From assembly GCA_002697225.1 (NCBI GenBank), contig NZUQ01000161.1, positions 18,559-23,789 on the forward strand: DNA of 5,231 nucleotides. Reading direction: 5' to 3'. The stretch comes from Candidatus Poribacteria bacterium (GTDB taxonomy: Bacteria; Poribacteria; WGA-4E; UBA9662). The position numbers and the translations under genes are program-made. Positions 1 through 4,906 of this stretch are shown piece by piece. The notes under the pieces were generated by a model that did not search any database, was not told where the DNA came from, and saw only the letters and a program-made list of their open reading frames with translations. Numbering within the stretch: the stretch's first letter is position 1; every line of letters starts with the position of its first letter.

Positions 1-117
1 CAGGTGAAAAATCCAGAACAGCTAATCAGATTTAATCATGCTTCTAGCAAATTAGAGATGAGCCACATTCAACACAGCCCTCAATTCCCACCTTTAGACG
101 CTCCAATAGTCCCATAA
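1..117 (+). CDS. Possible 3' end of an unidentified rightward gene (partial)
   Basis: Frame 1 is open from the left edge for 38 codons and stops at the TAA at 115-117. The other two forward frames close quickly. The predicted tail is rich in Pro, His and Ser (for example HSPQFPPLDAPIVP) and matches no family I recognise. If real, it would be the C-terminus of a gene convergent with the PhyH gene, overlapping its last 24 bases. Convergent overlaps of this size are uncommon, and 38 open codons can occur by chance, so this is only a candidate. The sequence left of the window would settle it. Confidence 0.2.
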   Translation, partial: QVKNPEQLIRFNHASSKLEMSHIQHSPQFPPLDAPIVP

Positions 118-861
118 TTCTTGAGGCAGATTTTTACGAATATCCGCATCATTTTTGTGTGTCCAGCGTGAAAACAGTCCAATTCGTGGTGACTCTTGAA
201 TATTGGCTGAACCACTGTGACTCAGCCAACCGTGCCAAAGGATTACGTCTCCTGCTTTGGCAATGAACTCTTGTGGAGGTTTAGTTGAGTCACTCTGAAA
301 TATACCCCAGTTATGTTCCTCCCATTCCGGTATTTCTCGAAACGTACCCTCAATCTGGTCAGGAAAATCAAGGAAGTAGCGGTGCGCGTCTCGGTGACTA
401 CAGGGCCAATAGACAAAAGTACCACCACCGGAGTCAACGTCATAAAGGTAGGTCGTCGCGCCGATCATCAGTACCGCTTGGCATCCTTCCCCAGGATAAC
501 CATCAAGATGCCCTGTTTTAGGCATTTGCCACTCACGTCCTCCTTGTGGCCATCGTATCAATACACCGCAACCGCCACCATTGAATTGTCCCCCACCTAG
601 TTGTTCAACAATAGATTTTATGTCTGGCAAACCACCTAACTCCGGCGTTAGTTTTAGATTGCCAATATTTTTGCATGCAGGCCAACTATCTTTATCTTCC
701 AAACTCCCACCAGCTTGTTTCCAGAACTGTTCCCGCCACGCTTCAAGAAGCGACGTATTAAGAAAATCTCGAAGAACTAAGTAGCCCTCCTGCTTGAAAG
801 AATAAATCTGATTTTCGGTAAGCTGGAATGCCTCATTGGAACTTCTTTTAATGGTCTGCAA
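94..861 (-). CDS. Phytanoyl-CoA dioxygenase (PhyH) family protein
   Basis: This is a non-heme Fe(II)/2-oxoglutarate-dependent oxygenase of the PhyH family, 255 aa and about the usual length. Numbering is from the TTG at 861. The N-terminus has the family opening LTENQIYSFKQEGYLVLRDF (about 14-33). The iron-binding facial triad is visible as H118-L-D120 (in KTGHLDGYP) and the distal H215 (in WLSHSGSAN). R226 in ESPRIGL is the likely 2-oxoglutarate-binding arginine. The GGGTFVYWPCSHR block (about 146-158) matches the family pattern GGGT..PGSHR. No signal peptide or membrane segment is seen, so it is probably cytoplasmic. The family hydroxylates diverse small molecules, and the substrate cannot be told from sequence. 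There is no in-frame ATG near the N-terminus. TTG codons occur at 867 and 861, and the second has GGAG six bases upstream, so I prefer it. The frame is closed by a TAA just upstream at 874-876. The gene stands alone on its strand here. Confidence 0.9.
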   Translation of the reverse strand: MQTIKRSSNEAFQLTENQIYSFKQEGYLVLRDFLNTSLLEAWREQFWKQAGGSLEDKDSWPACKNIGNLKLTPELGGLPDIKSIVEQLGGGQFNGGGCGVLIRWPQGGREWQMPKTGHLDGYPGEGCQAVLMIGATTYLYDVDSGGGTFVYWPCSHRDAHRYFLDFPDQIEGTFREIPEWEEHNWGIFQSDSTKPPQEFIAKAGDVILWHGWLSHSGSANIQESPRIGLFSRWTHKNDADIRKNLPQELWDYWSV

Positions 862-867
862 AAGCAA

Positions 868-871
868 CTCC
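868..871 (-). promoter_or_regulatory. Ribosome binding site that decides the TTG start of the PhyH gene
   Basis: On the minus strand GGAG lies six bases before the TTG at 861-859 and directly abuts the alternative TTG at 867-865. Normal Shine-Dalgarno spacing therefore favours 861 as the start. Confidence 0.5.
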
Positions 872-975
872 GGTTAAGCTGTTTCCCTCAATTAAGCACC
901 ATTCGCTAATCCAATAATAACTGACTTGCCAGAACAAATATCATAAATAATTATCATCTGCATTTATCACTAATT

Positions 976-1128
976 TTATACAGAATTTGCTTCACTTCTT
1001 GTAGGAAACATTTTTTCATATCCTACTATTTCCAAATATTTGCGTGTCTTATCATTCAGAACTCCATAGAAGACACAGACTTCTCTATCTGAGTGATCTT
1101 TTTCCAGATTATAGCACATTTCTCGCAT
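976..1128 (-). CDS. Small hypothetical ORF or gene remnant, 50 aa
   Basis: Reading leftwards, an ATG at 1128 opens a 50-codon frame ending at a TAA (976-978). The product begins MREMCYNLEKDHSDREV and ends GYEKMFPTRSEANSV. It is charged, soluble-looking and without a membrane segment, and its composition resembles real protein more than random AT-rich translation. A second ATG at 1119 has GAG two bases upstream, which is too close, and the first ATG has no clear Shine-Dalgarno. A TAG lies 15 bases before the first ATG. It could be a short gene, the tail of a decayed larger gene, or chance. I recognise no family. Confidence 0.22.
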   Translation of the reverse strand: MREMCYNLEKDHSDREVCVFYGVLNDKTRKYLEIVGYEKMFPTRSEANSV

Positions 1129-1251
1129 TAGAAATAGACTCTAAAAATCCGCACACTAAAAGCGACTATGACAAAAATATTATGCTATGTCGGCTCCATC
1201 CCAATTACCCATAGCAAGAAGCCGAACTTCTAAATTTCCAGATATGAATAG

Positions 1252-1260
1252 TGTTATAAT
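1252..1260 (+). promoter_or_regulatory. Extended -10 promoter for the gene at 1303
   Basis: The sequence TGTTATAAT is a perfect TATAAT hexamer (1255-1260) with the TGn extension just before it. No good TTGACA-like -35 lies 16-18 bases upstream (AAATTT at 1232-1237), which is common for extended -10 promoters. Transcription would start near 1267, about 36 bases before the ATG at 1303. Confidence 0.5.
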
Positions 1261-1302
1261 ATTAGCAAAATATGGATTTTGTCTGCAACACCCTGCTTTT
1301 AT

Positions 1303-1812
1303 ATGACAAAAATAAGAATTATCAAACCCATTTTTCAAATAGAATGGCAAGGAGAATTTGACAAACTATTTGCTGAAGTTGAGTGCTTTTCATGGGAAAA
1401 TATGTACGACAAACAAGTGCGTGAATGCTGGTGGGCATACCCAAGGAAACTGGGGCTGCCACAACCACGAGGACGTGGTTCCTTTGAAGACATAGTTGTT
1501 CCTGATAATATATCAACGAACCAAACTCATATTACCGCTATTATGAGATTTATAAGACAATCAGAAAGAGTGCTGGAGAACAAGCACGTTACGGAGGATA
1601 TTGTTAGTGAATGGTGTCAACTCGATCAAGAAAACACAAATGAAAAATCAAGTCCGCAAGAAAAAGAGTCTGCCAAACAACTAATTGAAAAATCCTATCG
1701 CTACCTAGAAAGGTTTTATAACGGTGAAGATATTATGAAGGATTCTAACGTTGCCAAGATGGTAATATGTAGCACTTATTACAGATCAGTAATTGACCAT
1801 ATCAACTATTAA
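1303..1812 (+). CDS. Hypothetical protein of unknown family
   Basis: I do not recognise this 169-aa protein. It has no signal peptide or transmembrane helix and looks soluble. The N-terminal half is rich in aromatics and includes ECWWAYPRKLGLPQPRGRG (about residues 42-60), a Trp/Pro/Arg-rich patch that looks conserved rather than random. The C-terminal half (about 70-169) is mostly charged and predicted helical, with a Glu/Lys/Ser/Asn stretch near 111-124 and a Tyr-rich end (YRYLERFYNGEDI). The frame is closed upstream by a TAG at 1249. The start is uncertain. ATG 1303 fits the promoter at 1252-1260 but has no Shine-Dalgarno. TTG 1279 would add eight residues, and a later ATG at 1402 follows GGGAAAAT. 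It is AT-rich like the K+ channel downstream, but 157 bases with inverted repeats separate the two, so a shared operon is unlikely. Confidence 0.55.
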   Translation: MTKIRIIKPIFQIEWQGEFDKLFAEVECFSWENMYDKQVRECWWAYPRKLGLPQPRGRGSFEDIVVPDNISTNQTHITAIMRFIRQSERVLENKHVTEDIVSEWCQLDQENTNEKSSPQEKESAKQLIEKSYRYLERFYNGEDIMKDSNVAKMVICSTYYRSVIDHINY

Positions 1813-1838
1813 CTATATCAGACACTTGGGTTGGGCAG

Positions 1839-1870
1839 GATGAAATAATCGTACAAACCCGTATTTCATC
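1839..1870 (+). terminator. Inverted repeat after the hypothetical gene, possible weak terminator
   Basis: GATGAAATA (1839-1847) and TATTTCATC (1862-1870) are perfect 9-base complementary arms around a 14-base loop, starting 27 bases after the stop at 1812. The bases that follow (ATTGTCTCTTTT) are U-rich but not a clean U run, and the stem is AT-rich. It could be a weak terminator or an RNA 3'-end structure. GGGTT at 1828-1832 could also pair with AACCC at 1856-1860 in the loop. Confidence 0.3.
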
Positions 1871-1876
1871 ATTGTC

Positions 1877-1907
1877 TCTTTTATATGTCACAGTGACATA
1901 TAAAAGA
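1877..1907. repeat. Perfect 31-bp palindrome (15-bp arms, 1-base centre), putative operator
   Basis: The left arm TCTTTTATATGTCAC (1877-1891) and right arm GTGACATATAAAAGA (1893-1907) are exact reverse complements around a single A at 1892. The core is TATGTCAcaGTGACATA-like, a TGTCA/TGACA dyad. A long U run follows on neither strand, so an intrinsic terminator is unlikely. It lies 63 bases before the K+ channel start, and TATAAA (1899-1904) in its right arm could be that gene's -10. A dimeric repressor site overlapping a promoter is the simplest reading. I cannot assign the regulator. Confidence 0.55.
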
Positions 1908-1932
1908 AATATTCGCAGTATCAAGACTAAAT

Positions 1933-1953
1933 CACCTTTCTCATAAGAAGGTG
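1933..1953 (+). promoter_or_regulatory. Leader hairpin covering the purine-rich segment before the K+ channel gene
   Basis: CACCTT (1933-1938) pairs with AAGGTG (1948-1953). CT (1940-1941) pairs with AG (1946-1947) inside it, leaving one bulged base and a four-base loop. The right arm holds AGAAGG, the only strong Shine-Dalgarno-like run in this leader. It lies 18 bases from the ATG at 1970, further than usual. The nearer run, AGAAAG at 1964-1969, is weak. Confidence 0.3.
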
Positions 1954-1969
1954 CCGTTTAGATAGAAAG

Positions 1970-2866
1970 ATGAATATAAAGAAATCAATTTTCAGAATAA
2001 TTAGTGTTGATGATGGACGAAATATAAAGTCTCAAATCTTCGATATCTTTATTTCTCTATTAATACTATTGAGTGTTCTGGCGATAGTCCTGGAATCATT
2101 TGATCATCTTACTGCAAGATATGGAAAACAATTCCGTTATTTTGAAGTGTTTGCAGTGATCATCTTTTCCAGTGAATATGTTTTAAGGTTTTGGACCAGT
2201 GATCTATTATATCCAGATTCTCGAAATAAAGTGCATTCTTCCGTCAAATATTTCTTTTCATTATCTGGGCTGATTGATTTACTGGCAACTCTTCCATTTT
2301 ATCTGTCGTTAGTTGCACCGATAACTGGTGATTTCCGGTTCCTTCGAACTGGTAGACTTCTTCGTAGCCTACGATTATTACGAATTCTTAAGCTAAGTAA
2401 ATATTCGAAGTCACTAGGCTTATTAGGCGAGATCATCACAGAAAAAAAGAGCGATTTACTGGCGGCATTCATGTTCACTTTCGTGTTAACCATCATGGCT
2501 GCGTCCTTGATGTATAGTGTTGAACACGAGGTTCAACCTGATAAATTCCCAAATATTATTGAAACATGTTGGTGGGCAGTAATTACATTAACAACTATCG
2601 GGTATGGAGAAGTTACTCCGAAAACAGGTTTGGGCAAAATTATTGGAGGATTAGTTTCAGTGCTATGTGTTGGTTTGGTAGCGCTGCCCACTGCGATTTT
2701 AAGTGCTGGTATGATCGAGAAATTACATAGAACAAGGAGTAGCGAAAACACGTTGATCGAAGGAAATAAAAATCTAGAGTTGGACTCTTTGAGACAGGAT
2801 ATGAGCAACAAAATCGAAGCTATTGATGAAAAATTAAACGAATTAATCAAAAAAATTGAGAGCTGA
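1970..2866 (+). CDS. Voltage-gated potassium channel, six-transmembrane Kv type
   Basis: This 298-aa inner-membrane protein is a complete prokaryotic Kv channel subunit (ion transport family), which would form a tetramer passing K+. Approximate segments are S1 24-43, S2 57-74, S3 93-113, S4 121-144, S5 161-184, pore helix and filter 197-213, and S6 221-249. S4 carries a positive residue at every third position: R123, R126, R129, R132, R135, R138, K141, K144. Likely counter-charges are E69 and R73 in S2 and D103 in S3. The selectivity filter is TIGYG (209-213), preceded by CWWAVITLT. S6 ends with VALPTAILSAG, placing the proline-bearing hinge. Residues 266-297 form a charged heptad-like stretch (L271, L274, M278, I282, I285, L289, L292, I296), probably a tetramerising coiled coil. 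No cyclic-nucleotide-binding or RCK domain is present. The ATG at 1970 is the only normal start after the in-frame TAA at 1928, with a weak Shine-Dalgarno. The gene stands alone and is very AT-rich. Confidence 0.93.
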   Translation: MNIKKSIFRIISVDDGRNIKSQIFDIFISLLILLSVLAIVLESFDHLTARYGKQFRYFEVFAVIIFSSEYVLRFWTSDLLYPDSRNKVHSSVKYFFSLSGLIDLLATLPFYLSLVAPITGDFRFLRTGRLLRSLRLLRILKLSKYSKSLGLLGEIITEKKSDLLAAFMFTFVLTIMAASLMYSVEHEVQPDKFPNIIETCWWAVITLTTIGYGEVTPKTGLGKIIGGLVSVLCVGLVALPTAILSAGMIEKLHRTRSSENTLIEGNKNLELDSLRQDMSNKIEAIDEKLNELIKKIES

Positions 2867-3282
2867 ATCTTTTGCGGAAAGTATTCTAGCATCATACGCT
2901 ACACTTAATGTGATGATCGGCTATTCGATCCTGAAACCTAGTTTAGTTTAGACTGTGATTGTCCGGGAATCAGTCTCTATGATGCAGCCAATACTTAAAT
3001 ATAGTAGCCGATAATTTGTTTTTATGCATTGGATTGAGGTGCCTTGAGTCAAATGTGGTGGTTATTTCGAACGCGTTTTTGAAAAGAATCCTTGTGTAAC
3101 AGGATTACGTTACTACATCAATGGTGCTAATTGGATCTATCCGCTTTGTCTCGGTTTTAAGGTTTATTTTCAACATGAAATAATAAATTTTAAAAAAGGG
3201 CTAATCCAAAATAGTATTTCTGCGTCTAAATAGGGTTTGGCTTAGTTAAGCTATTATTTCGTGAGCTTCTCAAACTTAGATC
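2867..3282. other. AT-rich intergenic region with several small hairpins and no clear gene
   Basis: No recognisable gene lies between the K+ channel and the helicase promoter. Inverted repeats include TAGCATCAT/ATGAT..GCTA with an inner CAC/GTG (2887-2923), GATCG/CGATC (2915-2930), AGACT..GATT/AATC-AGTCT (2950-2976) and AATCCT/AGGATT (3087-3106). None is followed by a U run, so no confident terminator for the channel gene is seen. A 61-codon forward frame (3048-3230) is open but has no ATG, GTG or TTG, so it could only be a remnant or chance. No tRNA or IS end is evident. Confidence 0.4.
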
Positions 3283-3312
3283 TTGATAAGTTCAGCACAA
3301 TATTATTATGAT
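3283..3312 (+). promoter_or_regulatory. Sigma70-like promoter for the helicase gene
   Basis: TTGATA (3283-3288) and TATGAT (3307-3312) each match the consensus at five of six positions and are 18 bases apart. The start of transcription would be near 3319, giving a leader of about 95 bases before the ATG at 3414. The region is AT-rich, so chance matches are possible. Confidence 0.45.
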
Positions 3313-3387
3313 GTTACATTATGCTTAGAGGGAATGTGGATACCGATTTTGATGGAAGTTTTTTCTGTTCAGATATGTTTAGATTGA

Positions 3388-3416
3388 CGTTTTCTCTTTG
3401 GATGTAGGAGAAAATG
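3388..3416 (+). promoter_or_regulatory. Hairpin that masks the Shine-Dalgarno and start codon of the helicase
   Basis: Bases 3388-3398 (CGTTTTCTCTT) can pair without interruption with 3406-3416 (AGGAGAAAATG), giving nine Watson-Crick and two G-U pairs around a seven-base loop. The right arm is exactly the Shine-Dalgarno AGGAG, the three-base spacer and the AUG. The stem is AU-rich, so it would be only moderately stable and could respond to temperature or to a helicase. Control of translation is inferred; the complementarity is directly visible. Confidence 0.5.
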
Positions 3417-4748
3417 CATTTGAAAACTTTTTCGCAGCTCAATTTAATTGAGCCACTTTTACGAGCCGTTTCGGCTCGTAACTACGACACGACAACCCCA
3501 ATCCAGGCGGAAACAATTCCTCCACTTCTCGCTGGGCGAGATGTTCTTGGTTGTGCCCAAACTGGTACGGGGAAAACGGCTGCTTTTGCCCTGCCTATTC
3601 TGCAGCATATTTCAGAGCGACCCAGCCTTAGCAAACGCCCATATATTCGAGCCTTGGTCTTGGCACCAACTCGTGAACTGGCAGCACAGATCGGCACCTC
3701 TTTTGAGGCCTATAGTCAGTTTCTGAAGATTCGTCAGACGGTGATTTTTGGTGGTGTTCGACCTAGTTCGCAGATCCAAGCGCTAAAGCGTGGTGTTGAT
3801 ATTCTAGTCGCAACGCCTGGTCGATTACTGGATTTGCAAGAACAGGGTTTTGTTGATCTGAACCAAGTTGAGTTCTTCGTTTTGGATGAAGCTGACAGAA
3901 TGCTCGATATGGGTTTTATCAATGATATTCGGAGGATTATCAAGCTCTTACCAGAACGTCGTCAAAACTTACTTTTTTCAGCGACTATGCCGCGGAGCAT
4001 TGCTAAGTTGGCTGATTCAGTCTTAGACCAACCGTTTCGCTTCCACATTGCGCCCAGAAAATCGGTGATTCCGGAAATCCAGCAAGAAGTGATGTTTGTC
4101 GAACAGCAAAAAAAGCGTTATTTGTTGATTCAGATCATTCGAGAAACCCAAGTTGAACAAGCGATTGTGTTCATGAGAACCAAACATCGTGCTAACCGTT
4201 TGGCTCAACAGTTGTACGGAGCTAGAATTAGTGTTGAAGCGATTCATGGTAATAAATCGCAGCCGGCACGTGACCGAGCTCTCAGGAGTTTTCGGCAGGG
4301 AGAAACCCGCATTCTGGTTGCCACTGACATCGCCGCCAGAGGGCTGGATATTCATGGTGTGAGCCACGTATTTAATTTCGATTTGCCAAATGAGGCGGAG
4401 AGCTACCTCCATCGGATTGGTCGTACTGGACGGGCAGGTAGATCTGGAATTGCAATCGCCTTCTGTGCTCCTGAGGAATACGTTTATTTAAAAGGCATTG
4501 AAAAGTTGATGGGTATTCAAATTTCGCCTTCGGAGTTTGACCAAGGTTGGGATGGTCCTACAGTAGAGGATAAAGCTGTGCCAGAAAAGCAGATTAAGCA
4601 AACACCGACCTCACTGGAAAGACAAAAGCCTAGACCTACACAACGTAACCAAGTGAAGCAAAAGTCAACCCATTCTCGACGCAAAAAGGCTTCATCGGGA
4701 AGATCTAAGTCTAAATCTCAACTGCGATTTGCGGCTGCTAGTTCCTAA
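3414..4748 (+). CDS. rhlE: DEAD-box ATP-dependent RNA helicase, RhlE type
   Basis: This 444-aa cytoplasmic enzyme unwinds short RNA duplexes with ATP and, in its family, acts in ribosome assembly and mRNA turnover. All core motifs are present: Q motif (F6 and TTPIQ 27-31), I AQTGTGKT 48-55, Ia PTREL 85-89, GG 113-114, Ib TPGR 134-137, II DEAD 158-161, III SAT 189-191, IV IVFMRTK 251-257, V ATDIAARGLD 303-312 and VI HRIGRTGR 333-340. DEADRMLDMGF and AIHGNKSQ are typical of RhlE rather than CsdA or DbpA, and no C-terminal RNA-recognition domain is seen. Residues from about 384 form a disordered, Lys/Arg/Gln/Ser-rich tail, as in RhlE proteins, likely for non-specific RNA contact. Length fits the family. 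The ATG has AGGAG only three bases upstream. A TTG at 3420 has nine-base spacing, but the ATG gives the usual short N-terminus. It has its own promoter, a structured leader and a terminator, so it is monocistronic. Confidence 0.95.
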   Translation: MHLKTFSQLNLIEPLLRAVSARNYDTTTPIQAETIPPLLAGRDVLGCAQTGTGKTAAFALPILQHISERPSLSKRPYIRALVLAPTRELAAQIGTSFEAYSQFLKIRQTVIFGGVRPSSQIQALKRGVDILVATPGRLLDLQEQGFVDLNQVEFFVLDEADRMLDMGFINDIRRIIKLLPERRQNLLFSATMPRSIAKLADSVLDQPFRFHIAPRKSVIPEIQQEVMFVEQQKKRYLLIQIIRETQVEQAIVFMRTKHRANRLAQQLYGARISVEAIHGNKSQPARDRALRSFRQGETRILVATDIAARGLDIHGVSHVFNFDLPNEAESYLHRIGRTGRAGRSGIAIAFCAPEEYVYLKGIEKLMGIQISPSEFDQGWDGPTVEDKAVPEKQIKQTPTSLERQKPRPTQRNQVKQKSTHSRRKKASSGRSKSKSQLRFAAASS

Positions 4749-4772
4749 GACTGATCCGTATCTAAGTTAGAC

Positions 4773-4805
4773 AGGCCAACCGGGAAATCCCGGTTGGCCT
4801 TTTTT
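4773..4805 (+). terminator. Rho-independent terminator of the helicase gene
   Basis: A perfect 12-bp stem, AGGCCAACCGGG (4773-4784) and CCCGGTTGGCCT (4789-4800), closes a four-base loop AAAT and runs into six T residues (4800-4805), then G and more T. It begins 24 bases after the helicase stop. No A run precedes the stem, so it should work rightward only. Confidence 0.95.
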
Positions 4806-4833
4806 GTTTTTTAAAATAGATCAGACAATAGAA

Positions 4834-4862
4834 TTGCGATGTTTCTCAACTTCTTGTAGAAT
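4834..4862 (+). promoter_or_regulatory. Sigma70-like promoter for the Gfo/Idh/MocA gene
   Basis: TTGCGA (4834-4839) and TAGAAT (4857-4862) match the consensus at four and five of six positions with ideal 17-base spacing. They lie between the helicase terminator and the next gene, so a fresh promoter is expected here. Transcription would start near 4869, about 38 bases before the ATG. Confidence 0.45.
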
Positions 4863-4906
4863 GGCTGGGTTCAAGGGGGTATTCTACTGGAAAAAGGAGT
4901 TTGATG

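Larger units (their letters stand above)
862..1251. other. AT-rich divergent intergenic region
   Basis: This stretch separates the leftward PhyH gene from the rightward gene at 1303. It is visibly AT-rich, with runs such as ATAAATAATTATCATC near 943-958. It must hold the PhyH promoter, but I see no convincing -35/-10 pair on the minus strand. The only coding candidate is a 50-aa minus-strand ORF at 976-1128. No tRNA, rRNA, IS end or repeat array is evident. Confidence 0.5.

Noticed and set aside
942..956. Fur-box-like 7-1-7 site (perfect TGATAAT half on the minus strand) upstream of the Fe(II)-dependent PhyH gene
   Set aside because: The other half matches only three of seven positions, and the region is so AT-rich that such half-sites are expected by chance.
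994..1004. ACTTCTTGTAG repeated at 4849-4859
   Set aside because: A few 11-base matches are expected by chance in a window of this length, and the flanks show no similarity.
1272..1361. Short forward ORF (29 aa) starting at ATG 1272, just after the promoter, overlapping the unknown gene in another frame
   Set aside because: It has no Shine-Dalgarno and no recognisable content. A regulatory upstream ORF is possible but unsupported.
1180..1365. Minus-strand open frame of about 61 codons ending in GNWDGADIA, overlapping the start of the unknown gene
   Set aside because: It has only a TTG start without a Shine-Dalgarno, overlaps a better forward ORF, and is within chance expectation for AT-rich DNA.
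3240..3251. GCTTAGTTAAGC near-palindrome before the helicase promoter
   Set aside because: It has five-base arms and a two-base centre, too short to stand out in this AT-rich region.
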